The position numbers were made by a program, and so were the translations under genes. A stretch of DNA of 64,000 bases from Halichondria panicea (Eukaryota; Porifera; Demospongiae; Suberitida; Halichondriidae), in NCBI RefSeq assembly GCF_963675165.1, contig NC_087377.1:7705122-7769121 (forward strand), given 5' to 3'. Position 1 is the first letter of the stretch, and each line of letters begins with the position of its first letter. Below are positions 11,051-23,095 of this stretch, piece after piece. The notes below the pieces were generated by a model. The model did no database searches, was not told the DNA's origin, and saw only the letters and a list, made by a program, of their open reading frames with translations.

Positions 11051-12085
11051 AGGTGGGTGTTATGGGTAATTCCATTAGTGATATAACAAAATTAATGCGT
11101 ACATAACCATTTTCCTTTATTTATTTATGTAAACCTCCAATGACAAAATTTATTTGATGACTTCGAGTTACAGCTCATGTTAAAGATGAATTGTAATGAA
11201 GTTTTGAAAATCTAAGAACATGTGGAGCCGACTATCACATGCACCTATGCAGATGGTCATTTGTCACTTAAGGCGAGAAAATTTTCGTGGATTGCATTGT
11301 GTAGTTTGCGAAATTATCTTATAATACAGTGGCGTAGGAACAAAGGGCTGCAGCCCCCCCCCCCTTTATGGTTCACAAAATAATTCTTGATTGTTCAAGC
11401 CACTATACTCGATCTCTGAGCATGCAACATTTTTCTTGGGGATAACCTTTACCATTATGTTTTATATTACTCCAGAAAATTGAGGATCTGGAGGCAAAAA
11501 AGGGGAAAAAGAAACTTAAAAACTTTTTTCTGATGTTTCTTCTAGCATTTGCAAACCAGAAATCGAGATGTTTTCTAGACTTTCCTGCATATTGTGGCAA
11601 CATGGTCTTCTCAGGGCTGGTAGGATAGGGACACTGAATAAATGGTTCAGCTGCAGCGTGTTCATCGGGACCCAGAGGCACTCACCAAATCACGAGAGAA
11701 AATTTACCATTGTTATACCACAATTATTTTAATCAATCGTGTTCAATTATTTAATCGCACGTTTTTTCTGACAAACCGTTAATAAATTCTGATCATGTGA
11801 CCTACAGCCAATGACATCATCAAACCCAGTCATGTGACCATACAGTGAAGTGTGCTTTTTTTATTTTATACTCGTGATTCACCACTATTCAAGTCATCCC
11901 AGTCATCCCAGCTTGAAGCTAGGTAGCGTGATCAGCAATAACACAATTAGCAAGCCAGTGTGTTTTAATGCTGGTGCACTCAGATGATGCAATAATGCTC
12001 ACGGTTGAGTCACTCCAGTATTTTTGTTACATTCTTGTTATAATAATTATATACATTCATTTTATATTCATTTTCCCATGTACAC

Positions 12086-12560
12086 ATGTTCCTTAAGTGC
12101 TTAATCATCAATAGCTCCAATCTGAAAGAGAATGGGCTTGTGCCAAGGGTACACAAGAACATCATTCAATTCTTGTTGAATTATTCTGAGGTGAACGGAG
12201 TTCTTCTTCCCGGGAGAGTACCTGGGTACAGTAGCTCCGACATCAAGCTGCTCCCATCCAGCAGCGGTGTATTTGGAAGCTGTACATGGAATCAATGGGT
12301 CAGGAAGAAAGTCGAGCAGCTGCTAACAGGACTTTTTGTCGCCTATGGCAGCAATTCCTACCATACCTTGTCCTCATGAAGCCGATGACCAACCTGTGCT
12401 GGGTGTACCAAAAAAACAGCACAGCCGTATTGAGAGCAGTAAACGATCCTGAGAGTGTTAAATCATCCACGCTCAAGGCCTTTGAGGGTCACTTGACACT
12501 GGTACAGCTTGAGTGATCCTACTATCAGACAACATTGGACCAGTGCAAGGAGTCGAACAT
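12086..12560 (+). pseudogene. Transposon-associated ORF relic
   Basis: The first frame (12086-12300) includes VNGVLLPGRVPGYSSSDIKL, then LPSSSGVFGSCTWNQ. Coding similarity continues in another frame (12286-12516) with QFLPYLVLMKPMTNLCWVYQ and AVLRAVNDPESVKSSTLKAF. After the TGA at 12514 the frame stays open with SYYQTTLDQCKES. I recall this segment from repetitive genes found in many copies in sponge and coral genomes, often beside DNA transposons; that link is from memory. The frameshift and stop make this copy defective. A second partial copy lies at 13118-13250. Confidence 0.45.
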
Positions 12561-12754
12561 ATTATGTCTGTTTTTCCCAAAATTCACTGTGCCATTGAGC
12601 AATGTTGATGTCTTGCAAAAAAGTACAGTAGACAGCATGTTAATGAATCTATAATACGGCTAAGTGCCTCAGTCGTTGGCCACTTGTCAAAAAGAAATAA
12701 TACGGAAATTCTTTGATAAAATAATGTAGGTCATAATTATGTGACACGCTTCGA

Positions 12755-13680
12755 TTAGAGTTTAGTGTGTAGAGAGAAGAGAGAAGAGAGAAAATATAAT
12801 GAAAGATCGACCAGCTCTGCAACAAAAAGTAGCAGTACTGTTTTCTATTTATTTAGCTAACTATACATACCTGGTGGTGTGTAGAGAGAAGAGAGAAAAA
12901 TATAATGAAAGATCGACCAGCTCTACAACAAAAAGTAGCAGTACTGTTTTCTATTTATTTAGCTAACTACATACCTGGTAGTGATCACTCACCGAATCTG
13001 AAGTACAATTATTTGAAAGTCAGCAGAAAAACAAAAGTATTGTGCTCAGTTATAATAAATAAAAGGTATCCACACCAACAGGAATCCAAAAACTAGGGAC
13101 ATGAAGACACTGTAAGGGAGCAGTGAACGATCCTGAGAGTGCACGCTCAAGGCCTTTGAGGGTCACTTAACACTGGTACAGCTCGAGTGATCCTACTATC
13201 AGACAACATTGGACCAGTGCAAGGAGTCGAACATATTATGTCTGAATTCACTGTGCCATTAAGCAATTGATGTCATGCAAAAAAGTACAGTAGACAGTAT
13301 GTTAATGGATCTATAATACGGCTAAGAAAAGTTGTGCCTCAGTCGTTGGCCACTTGTCAAAAAGAAATGATACGGAAATTCTTTGATAAATGTAGGTCAT
13401 ATGTTGTCATTACGATTAGAGTTTAGCGTGTAGAGAGAAGAGAGAAAAATATAATGAAAGCTCTGCAACAAAAAGTAGCAGTACTGTTTTCTAGCTAACT
13501 ATATACCTGGTGGTGATCTCACCGAATCTGAAGTACAATTATTTGAAAGTCAGCAGAAAAACAAAAGTATTGTGCTAACATAAACCAGTTATAATAAATA
13601 AAAGGTATCCACACCAACAGGAATCCAAAAACTAGGGACATGAAGACACTGTAAGGGAGCTAGTCCACACCAATAAAGAG
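12755..13680. repeat. Complex tandem duplication block
   Basis: A block beginning GATTAGAGTTTAG(T/C)GTGTAGAGAGAAG and running through CAACAAAAAGTAGCAGTACT and GAATCTGAAGTACAATTATT occurs at about 12755-12865 (truncated), 12877-13115 and 13416-13660. Between the last two, 13118-13400 repeats the end of the 12.4-12.72 kb relic, including CTACTATCAGACAACATTGG and ATACGGCTAAG. The order suggests unequal exchange between units of about 500-650 bp. Confidence 0.75.
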
Positions 13681-13959
13681 GTGTTGATTGGTCAGTGTAT
13701 CTGTTTCTTGTACATGGAAAACCCTGGACCTGAGGTCACCATCCACCTTTTATTGCGATGGTGACATAATCACTTGCCGGGTCAGTGGTTCTGTGATTTT
13801 CCACCTCACATCAACACACCCATAGGGAATCTTTTGCAAGACACACCGCCTTCTACTAACACGTTTGCTGGTGCCTCACTAGCAAAAACCCTCGACATCA
13901 GAGTTAGTGTTAAAGAGTATATCCACGATCAACGTGTATTGCGTGGTAAGTGAAATTTA

Positions 13960-14640
13960 GACTGAATCATCGTCACTTGCTAGTGAAAAAGATAGTTGTG
14001 AAGTATCTAGTGGAGGTGCTCAAGTGCGATGTAGAGGTTTATGTATTATAATTATGAATGTTTAGAAACTATGGTTCAAAAATAGCCCCTTCAAAGTGGA
14101 CCAATTTGTTCGACCTCCCACTGTCGTAATCCGATGTCTGACTATCACACAGTACCTCACTAAACTTGGCAATCATCACTTGCTAGTGAAAAGATAGTTG
14201 TAAAGTATCTAGTGGAGGTGCTCAAGTGCGATGTAGAGGTTTATGTATTATAATTATGAATGTTTAGAAACTATGGTTCAAATATAAGCCCCTTCAAAGT
14301 GGACCAATCTTCCACTGTCGTAATCCGGACTATCACACAGTACCTCACTAAACTTGGCAATCATCACTTGCTAGTGAAAAATAAGTTGTGAAGTATCTAG
14401 TGGAGGTGCTCAAGTGCGATGTTGAGGTTTATGTATTATAATTATGAATGTTTAGGAACTATGGTTCAAATATAGCCCCTTCAAAGTAGACCAATTTGTT
14501 CGACCTTCCACTGTCGTAATCCGATGTCTGACTATCACACAGTACCTCACTAAACTTGGCAATCATCACTTGCTAGTGAAAAAGATAGTTGTGAAGTATC
14601 TAGTGGAGGTGCTCAAGTGCGATGTTGAGGTTTATGTAAG
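13960..14640. repeat. ~200-bp tandem satellite with ankyrin-like snippet
   Basis: Four units start at about 13966, 14172, 14364 and 14568. Each begins TCACTTGCTAGTGAAAAA and contains GTGAAGTATCTAGTGGAGGT, GATGTAGAGGTTTATGT (or GATGTTGAGG...) and CTATCACACAGTACCTCACT. The reading VVKYLVEVLKCDVEVYV stays open in each unit and looks like part of an ankyrin repeat. Each unit contains only this short coding patch, so it is probably amplified exon debris. Confidence 0.75.
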
Positions 14641-15330
14641 TTATGGATAATTGGTTCCGGAAAAGAACCACAACGGTATATGTGATAGAGTTTAGGAAAA
14701 TGATTGTTACAGTAGTGTATTTCAACATGGAAATGCCCTAAAGAAAACGAGCACTTGTGGTCTGTCTCTTTGATCTATCGCTTTCGAGTATATATAAGGG
14801 AGCATGTGAGGACCCGATGGACTAGGACATTGGAAATCTCCCTGCTAAAATTACATCATGTTGTCCGTGGGGTAACAGGCAATTGGGATAAGCATTGGAA
14901 CAGGAAGTACCCATGTCTGGTAACCACCCCGTGTGCACTCCAGGTGAAGTACTCGCGGTTAGTGAACCAAGGTGAAAAACGTTTTTGTAAAGTATCTAGT
15001 GGAGGTGCTCAAGTGCGATGTTGAGGTTTATGTACTAATTTATAAGTTATGGATAATAGGTTCCGGAAAAAAACCACAACGGTATGTGGTAGAGTTTAGG
15101 AAAACGATTTATACATTAGTTAATTTCAACATGGAAATGCCCTAAAGAAAGCGAGCACTTGTGGTCTGTCTCTTTGCTCTATCGCTTGAGGGGAGCATGT
15201 GAGGATCCGATGGACTAGGGCATTGGAAACCTCCCTGCTGAATTTACATCATGTTGTCCGTGGGGTAACAAGCAATTGGGGTAAGCATTGGAACAGGAAG
15301 TACCCATGTCTGGTAACCACCCCGTGTGAA
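14641..15330. repeat. ~350-bp tandem duplication
   Basis: The block beginning TTATGGATAATTGGTTCCGG at 14641 is repeated from 15048 (TTATGGATAATAGGTTCCGG). Both contain CAACATGGAAATGCCCTAAA, GCACTTGTGGTCTGTCTCTT, ATCATGTTGTCCGTGGGGTA and GTACCCATGTCTGGTAACCA. Between them, 14980-15035 carries another KYLVEVLKCDVEVY snippet. The ORF at 14755-15024 crosses the repeat and is not supported as a gene. Confidence 0.75.
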
Positions 15331-15339
15331 TAATACAAT

Positions 15340-16510
15340 GTAATAAGGCCACGTGACTCCACAAGCTAATATTGGGTTCCAGGTCCAAACTTTGTTCACT
15401 AAAAAAAAACTTTCACTCTGATAAACTCAGTGCCCTCCTGGCGGGAACTTTGACCCCAACGATGCACCAGCATATTATTTACCTCCTCCTCATCCCAACA
15501 ATCCATATCCTATAGTTCCACCTAACGTCACAATGACGTTTAGAATTCCGCAATTTCATCACCCCTATGATGGCTGGGGACACTAATCCAACAATTCTTC
15601 TGCTACTTCGCCATCACTAATTGTTGGTAATGAACCCGTACAATTTGCAGAACTAGTGTATTATAGAATATATAACGGAACTATTGTTCAAATAATATAG
15701 CTCCTTCAAAGTGGAATAATTTGTTCGACCTTCCACCGTCGTAATTGGTTTTTTAATTTAACAAATAACCCCCTCAATCCTATTCTGGCCGTAATTCCTA
15801 AAAATGTATTTTAGTGGCCAACACATAGAAAGTGCTCAAACAAATGATCATGGAGAAAACACTACACATTGTGGGGTGTAAGGATCGATGCAAAAATAGT
15901 CCCTGGATTCAAATTTGGTCAAGCTCTTCTTCTGTTTGTTAGTAGAGAAATATGAGATTACAAACCACTGGATGATGGGGCAGAGACAGAGATTCTGTCA
16001 ACAGCTCTGTAACTGATGTAGGGGATACTGATGTAGGCCTGGTGGTGAGTGGGACCACTCCTCTTCAAGAGAGCTCATTACACACGGAGGGGGCTACTAG
16101 AGTCACCCCTGTTACTGAAGAGAAGGGACCATTCAATGACACCATCTGAAATGGTACTGGCAAAAAAAGATTAAGCGACATGCGTATTGATGAAAGACGC
16201 AATGTACATTCTGTTAGCAAAAATTAATGTATTTGTGGTATGATGCTGCATTAATTGAATTTATTGCGTTGTTGTGTTCCGCAATAACATAATACATAAC
16301 ATAATTAACGCTCACGCTAAATAGACAAAGAAACTTAATACTTGCGAAAGTCGTTTACACACAAAACATGCATGATTGTGTAGACGTTTCTTACAGTGTA
16401 AAATCTGTCAATTTTGTGTTTTGAATTGAGATTGAGATTGACAATTAAAATAAACACCAATTTTCGTACTTGCACTATAATTATTCTTCCCATAATTATT
16501 CTGATTCTAT
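15340..16510. other. Intergenic, no gene seen
   Basis: AT-rich DNA with a remnant of the satellite (about 15675-15745, CTCCTTCAAAGTGGAATAA and CGACCTTCCACCGTCGTAAT). No convincing coding frame, RNA gene or inverted repeat was recognised. Confidence 0.4.
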
Positions 16511-16670
16511 TCTAGTCAGACGGACGCCAAAAAAATGGATCAAGGAAGCAGTACTGTTGTATGTCTGTTATTATAATTATAATATGTGCTTACCCTTGTA
16601 GAAACTCAGTAAAGAAAATACTAACAATAAGAATCAGAGTCTGTACCTTTTTCCACCGACACATGAAGTA
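16510..16670. repeat. Duplicated 160-bp block, copy 1
   Basis: CTAGTCAGACGGACGCCAAA, ATCAAGGAAGCAGTACTGTT, CTTGTAGAAACT and TCCACCGACACATGAAGTAC occur here and again, in order, at 17330-17487 with few differences. Two splice-acceptor-like sites (CTATTCTAG and CCCTTGTAG) are preserved in both copies, so a duplicated pair of small exons is possible. No protein family is recognised. Confidence 0.6.
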
Positions 16671-17329
16671 CTTGCCCCCTGGCTGCATGTTTGGTGCTAA
16701 AACACAAAACCTACATGGAGAGGGAGAAAATCCACAGAAAACGCTGCAAAATGTAAGAGTCAAAAAGAAACTTTTGCTGGCTAATTTTTTAATTAAGTGC
16801 ACAACCCAAACAATGTGTAGGGCTTATACCCAGGTAGTATAATAATTATATACTTTGACACACAGAGCTTATGGCGGCATATAAATTGCTTAATCGAATG
16901 AAGGAAGACAAAACTATTGAATCAGATTGCAGTATTTCAATGTGTGGGGGAGGGGGGAGGTTGTTTACAGCTCGTTTGCATGCAGTACAGCCGAGGGGTT
17001 GCATTTCAGTACTCTATTGACGGCGTATCTGAAATCAGCAAGTGAGGGGACTTGCATAGACGATAGTTGTGAAAGTACTGATGAAGACCCTGATACTGTG
17101 CTCAGGGAGCCACTGAAACCCATCATTGATGATGAGGTCGCTATTGAAAGAATCCCAATAGTGGTGATCGAGTATGTTTGTTACATTTTGTACTTTATAT
17201 AGATCCATTAATGTTTTTCGTTTGCAATGACTGAGCTGTGTTTATAGTATAGGTGTGCCAAACACTACAATAATTTTATTGTTAGTTTAATTGTTTGTTA
17301 CATTTCTGATTCAAATAAAATGTATCTAT

Positions 17330-17487
17330 TCTAGTCAGACGGACGCCAAAAAAATTGATCAAGGAAGCAGTACTGTTGTATGTCTGTTATTATAAATATA
17401 ATTCATGTGCTTCCCTTGTAGAAACTAAAGAAAATAATAACAATAAGAATCAGGGTCTGTACCCTTTTCCACCGACACATGAAGTAC
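17330..17487. repeat. Duplicated 160-bp block, copy 2
   Basis: Second copy of 16510-16670. An open frame between the copies (16927-17202, acidic, ending PIIDDEVAIERIPIVV) has no recognisable domain. Whether the two blocks and this frame form a gene cannot be decided from sequence alone. Confidence 0.6.
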
Positions 17488-18390
17488 GACAATATTTACA
17501 CTTACCAAGTGACAAATGTAGACTAGGTGTAGACTAGGTGTATATAATTACAGGTTACAGATATAGTCAACTATTTTAATAGATACGCGTCATGGAAAAT
17601 GAGAGCACGCATCTCTATGGGATCTATTTGTTCAGTGACAGGATCGGAATCCAAAATCATCAATATATGCATTGTCATGTGTACATAAATCTGTAAAAAA
17701 ATCTTTTTTCAAAGCTATATATATAGCTCATCATGGAAAAAACGGCGGCTACCGCAAAGACTCCAGATCACCCCGGGCCGCCCAAGGCACCACCAAGGGC
17801 CAAACCAAAGTCAAGGTAAAGTTAATACTTGCTAAGATTCCTGCTATTGTTATAGTCTCTCAGTCTGCATGATATGCATGGTTTTGATTAATAGCTTCTA
17901 GTCTCTATAGTCTGCATGAGTGTTTGATTAAAAATCAGTGGCGTAGGAATCATGTAGGGGCTGCTTGATGCTGCTACTCAGCTGTTGTGTTCAGTTTTTT
18001 CACTTGATGGCCTGTGTTCACCAGTAACTTCTAGGCATTTGTCAACTTCAAATTCGTCCTCCTGAATTTCTGTTTCTATATGCAGCCATGCATGTTTCCA
18101 TTAGTATAGCAAGTTGTTCATTGCTAGCTACAATTATAGCCGTACAGAACTGAGAAGCTAATTGCCGAACTCAGAAATTGACGGTCATATAACGAACACG
18201 GCTGCGATGCTTTTCGGTATACACTGCAGTACTGATCTCCAAATACCCGGAGAGGGCCACTTCCCTTCTCCTGTACCAAAAAAACATTGCCTACAGCCTT
18301 AAGATAAAAGCCACTTTCACTTGCGGTGAGTGTACATGCGGTGCAGTGCACATAGGATCTGGTCAACAAAATGTTGTAAAGAAAACGCAC

Positions 18391-19290
18391 GTAGAAAAGG
18401 CATGCCTAATTTAACTGTTGAAATGTTCCGTTCGTGGATAGATAATAAACATGAGTTAAGTAAAGAAACAGCTCATAAATGGTTGCATATATTGGGAGTT
18501 GAACCATCAAAAAGGTGTCTATTTTGATGGGCATGAAAGGGACCGACGTAGTAGCATTATAGAAAACAATTTCTTGATAAATTAGATAGTAGATGTGTGC
18601 TACGGCAATCATACTCCAATTTTACTTCCAGGAGAGTTGCCCCTTGTTTCCATCCACCATGATGAGTCCACATTTTTTGCTAATGCAGACCAGGATTATT
18701 ACTACGGTGATGACTCTATTACCATACTAAAGCAAAAAAGTTTGGGACAATCTATAATGGTGTCCGATTTCATAGAGGAGGCAAGTGTAGATTTTTTACA
18801 GCATGATGGTGTTGAAGCATGTTTGTTACTAGAGACTCAAAGTGAGCGATGCAATAGATTTTTGATACAGGTAAATAAAGCTATTGATATAATTATTTAA
18901 CAGTAAATACCCTGATAAACAAGCTCTGTTTATATTTGATAATGCTCCGTCTCATCGTAAACGTAGTGATGATTCTCTTAATGTAAAAAATAAAAAATAA
19001 ATGTGGGTCCTGGTGGAAGGCAACCTGTCATGAAAGATACGGTGTTTGATAGGAAGGTTCAAAAATTGGTTAATGATAGTGGTATTCCTATGGGTATGAA
19101 ATTAGACACTTTGGGGATGAATGGGGATGAATGCCGAAAAAATGAGAGAGAGGTGTTGGGAAGTCATGAAGAATTTCAAAGTGTCAAAACACTTGTTGAA
19201 GAACTGGTGGAAAGCAGGTCCAACATATGCTTGGTTTTCCTTAAAATTCAAATTAATGGTTATAGTGTGTGTTGACAGTGCAACCAAAAT
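18391..19290 (+). pseudogene. Decayed DDE-superfamily transposase
   Basis: Consecutive plus-strand segments follow the order of a known DDE-superfamily endonuclease type of animal and fungal transposons. They are a helix-turn-helix-like start (KETAHKWLHILGV, about 18457), then FDGHERDRR (18523), HDESTFFANADQDYYYGDD with the first catalytic Asp (18659), KQKSLGQSIMVSDF (18732), FIFDNAPSHRKRSDDSL with the second catalytic Asp (about 18930), and VGPGGRQPVMKDTVFDRKVQ (19004). At least three frame changes and stops separate the segments. No ends with matching inverted repeats could be assigned. Confidence 0.7.
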
Positions 19291-21325
19291 ACACGGTGTT
19301 GTAGCACATGCATCCTCACATACATCATATAATTGTTATTAATTTTGCTGAAGCACGTGGTGGAGGACTGTACACGTACATGATGACGCATGCATGCAAG
19401 GAAAGAGAAGGTAACCACTAACAATTGAGTAAAATAACTTCATAAATTATTAGGAGTATGAAACAGAGCCGGAAGAAGCGCTTCGACCAAGCCACGTGCT
19501 TGCATATAAATTTGAACACGACAGTTGTTTATTTAGTATACTACTTACAGATAAAATTGTCAGGTTTTTTCATGACCAGTACATTCATCATTATAGCTCC
19601 TTATTTAAAACCAGAATGATTACGTTTACCAAAGTATGTTCTTATATTCACTCAAACGGCGTTAATTCATTGCATCATCATAATAAAGTGAAGTGAAATG
19701 TCATGTCAAATCTGACCCGTGTCTGTCAGGTACCTTGCCATTTTTTTTTTGATTACCAGTCTTGTGCTACTATGAAGTGTATTAAAGACGACGAAGGAAC
19801 TTGCACAGCACGTATTGAAGTGATTAGTGCGATACACACACACACGAAGAAGAATATCCCATATACAGGAGGAGTACAACGAAGCTTGTAACAGGTACGT
19901 GACTCTGGCTTTGTATAAGTGTTGTATATAGTATATCATGACATGCACTGGTAGATTTATACCCTTCACACACCATAGCGCAACAATTATTTGACCACCC
20001 ACCCAATGATTATTACACTAAACTCTACGTTGTGTAAGTCCCATCGTCTTCAGTTTACAGACAAAGTGGGGCTTATCTTGAGTGTACCTCTGGTAGAGGT
20101 CCAGTGCTGTGCTGATCTTGAACTTCCTGAAAGTAGGTATGCAGGGAACTTGGAAAGAGAAGCTGAAACAAATATTTGGAACGGGCGTAGGAAAGAATTA
20201 ACGCTCAGACCATGAAGAAGATACGCTTCCTAGAAATTCTGAAAACACGTAGTACTGCTGCTAAAACAGAAAACAAAGATATGCTGAAAAAGTATGCTAT
20301 AAGAAGGTCCAAGGCGATTACGAAAGGATTTTAAACATGATTGTAGATGATGCCAAAAGGTGTACATCAACCATGCAATCTATTTTCAAGGTTTTTAACA
20401 ATTATTATGTAATAATTATATACGCTGCCATAAGTTTTGTCTTCACACCCCTGGAGGCCATGCCGAGCTGAAGTCCGTGCTGGTCTAGTCTGCTTTGTTG
20501 CAAGTGAGTGTAAACTGTTGTTTCCTTTTACTTTCCTGTGGAGTTGGCTGCCATAAGTTTCGTCACACTGGATTACAATATAAACATGCTTCTCGTATGC
20601 TGCCCTGAAACTGATGTTCATGCGCATCTGTCACAACAAGAGTCTGATGACAGCTTATCATAGCCACGGCTCAAGACTAATCCGATTATCAGTAGAAGGA
20701 CCTCCACTAGATTATGTGTAACTGTTTGGTCTTCAAAAACTAAACTAACAGAAAAATAAAAGTGTGAAACTGTGTTTGTTGTATTCAAAAGCTCTTCAAT
20801 TTCTTCCAAATTGTGGCTCCCCATTCTGATCGACATGTAGAACAAAACATTTCTGAGGGAGCGCCTCCATTCAGTCCGGCCATAGCCAGGTCCCACTGTT
20901 TGAACTTCACTCTATAGTGGAAACACTGTAGATCTGTTTAGTTTAATATATAAAAATAAAAATAAAGCAGCTATCCTCTCGCTCAAGAAGTCTTGCTTTT
21001 TTACAGAAAAAGATTCCGGTGCATGTTCTAGAAGGTAGACTTAATTATTGTGGTTATTTTTAGTTACCATAAATTATAAGGAATGTTTATTAGTTAATTA
21101 TCTTCTTGGAGCAGATACCTCAATAGTCTTTTGTTACAAAGTTATTGTAAAGAGGCCTGCATGTCTCTGTGTACTATACCCTAATTGCACGTATGTTAAG
21201 TTCTGTCAGTTGTTCTCATTGATATACCTATTGTTGTGTGAAGTTCTATCACTCAAAACTAAAGTCGAAGATACGCGCTGTACCGCTGGTGCTTGTTCAA
21301 ACACTCTTGCCAACAAACAACAGAT
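19291..21325. other. Intergenic, no supported gene
   Basis: AT-rich DNA with short ORFs on both strands, none recognisable. Some may be distal parts of the transposon whose transposase relic precedes it, for example the Cys-rich 19703-19891 frame, but no family match can be claimed. Confidence 0.4.
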
Positions 21326-21327
21326 TA

Positions 21328-21545
21328 TTTGAAGGGTGCTGTATGGAAACCCTTTCGCCATAGGCTGTTACGTATCACCAAAGAGGATGAGGACTGGTAT
21401 CCAGAGCCAGTAGAAAAACACAAGTATTGTGAGTCTGATCAACTGATTGTCTTAACCTAAACCAGTTATAAGGTTATACACATCTAACAGGACTATGGAC
21501 GTGAAGATGCAGTAAGGGAGCTAGTCCCCACCAATAAAGCGAGGT
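21328..21545 (+). repeat. Zinc-finger relic fragment joined to shared repeat
   Basis: 21330-21412 reads KGAVWKPFRHRLLRITKEDE, a near-copy of the C-terminal part of the zinc-finger relic at 22258-22310 (KGAAWKPFRHRLLRISKDDD). It is fused to the block AACACAAGTATTGTGAGTCT...CACCAATAAAGCGAGGTGTG, which is shared with 10.93-11.05, 13.02-13.11 and 13.55-13.68 kb. Confidence 0.6.
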
Positions 21546-21915
21546 GTGTGAAACTCAATGGGTGTGTGATAATTACTTAATGATAAAAAATAGAACCAAC
21601 AACGGCAATGGCAGGACTAACACTATAACTGCTGCATCACAACCCTATACATGTAGCTCATACATGAACATGTACATGTACATGTAATCACTATAATAGC
21701 AAACAGGTTTAAACGCCTCAATTTATCACTTAGGTCCATAGAGACATATGGTAAATGGAACAATCGGGACACGAAATGTTGAGCCTCATCCCTCAACATG
21801 ATCTTCAATAAAGATATCTTATATCATCGATCATTTTGGGATTATTCCACACATTTATACTTGCGGTCACTCACCTCATTACCTGTCAATCACAGTCAGT
21901 CAACTGAGCATCAAG

Positions 21916-22430
21916 TATGGAACCTCAACAGAAGAGAGCCAGAAAAGAGTGTACAATCTGCCACACAACGTATGACTGATAGACCACCTGGCAAGGGTAC
22001 ACAAGCAGGACACTAAGGAAAAGGGGCAACCTTTCATGGATGAGGCCAAGGCCAAGACCCCTGACTTCAGTAACCTACTACATCTACCTACCATAAAGCA
22101 TGCTAATTATACATCTTTTCTTTCAGAGAGACTAGGAGCTGAAAAAGCCAGGGAGTTCACTCCACCTGTTAAGAGGAGTTCTTGGGCCTGTCCCTTCTCT
22201 GATTGTGATACTGTGTCTAAGAGATTGGCAGACCATTTGGTGTCAAAGCACAACTTAAAGGGTGCTGCATGGAAACCCTTCCGCCATAGGCTGCTAAGAA
22301 TCAGCAAAGATGACGACAATTTGTACCAAGAAGAAGTAGACATGTTGGAACAGTTAGTTGGGAAGGTGGAGGATTTTGAGGTAGAGAGTATAATTATCTT
22401 TGGACTATTTGCGGCCGGACTGTGATCAAT
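21916..22430 (+). pseudogene. Two-finger C2H2-like relic, frameshifted
   Basis: An ATG at 21916 opens MEPQQKRARKECTICHTTYD, the start of a C2H2-type finger. It stops at once in that frame, but the expected LIDHLARVHKQ follows one base out of register. The main frame continues from 22036 to 22425 and has a second finger, CPFSDCDTVSKRLADHLVSKH, then KGAAWKPFRHRLLRI and an acidic helix (YQEEVDMLEQLVGKVEDFEV). This finger pair is typical of repetitive, transposon-linked genes in lower animals (from memory). The single-base frame break implies a pseudogene or a sequence error. Confidence 0.55.
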
Positions 22431-22699
22431 TGATTGAAGAGCTTATGTTTCCAGTGCCGGAATGGGACCAAGTTTTACTACTTAAATGTACGAGCATTTC
22501 CCATAATTATAAGGAACCACAGGGCTCAACACTTTTATCCATGTGGCAAACTCCAGTAGCAACCATGAGTTTCTAGCTAATCAGATTTGAATGTTCTTAT
22601 CTCTAGAGTGTTGTCTACATGTACATGATTGTCTAAGTAAGTACACGGTTTTCTAATTTTTGTAGGCCGTGGAGCCGGAGGTGGACGTGGGATGCTTTT

Positions 22700-23095
22700 T
22701 TCTCACTCTTGCAGCTACCAACAGATCATTCTAGTGCGAACTAACTACTAAGCAATGGACAAGTTTTGCTACGCACTGTTCAGAAAAAGCTACAATGGCA
22801 TTCCAAGTTAGCTCTAATTCAAGAACGAAGCATTATTTTGCAATCGCAATCAAAGAAAACGAGCTCTTACTTGCAGTTCATTGAGCGGCTGTATAGCAGT
22901 CTACAAACACACACACAACCAAACTCGGTGAATGGGTCTCAAAGCTATAAAGTTACTAGCTAAATACACAAACACACTACCGTAAACCTTGCTGCGCATG
23001 TGCACATGCAATAGACACCAGGTCGTGTTTTCTGTCTAGAGAAAAATCGGCCTGGGAGCAAGGCTAGCTCTGGTAGCTGCAAGAGAGAAAAGAGC
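22700..23095. mobile_element. MITE-like element, TCTTGCAGCTACCA ends
   Basis: The left end TCTTGCAGCTACCAACAG (about 22710) pairs with CTGGTAGCTGCAAGAGAG (about 23071). The interior contains a block in inverse orientation that is related to 2340-2600, 3480-3720, 27310-27530 and 39840-40030, including an AC-rich run. No transposase is present. Confidence 0.6.
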
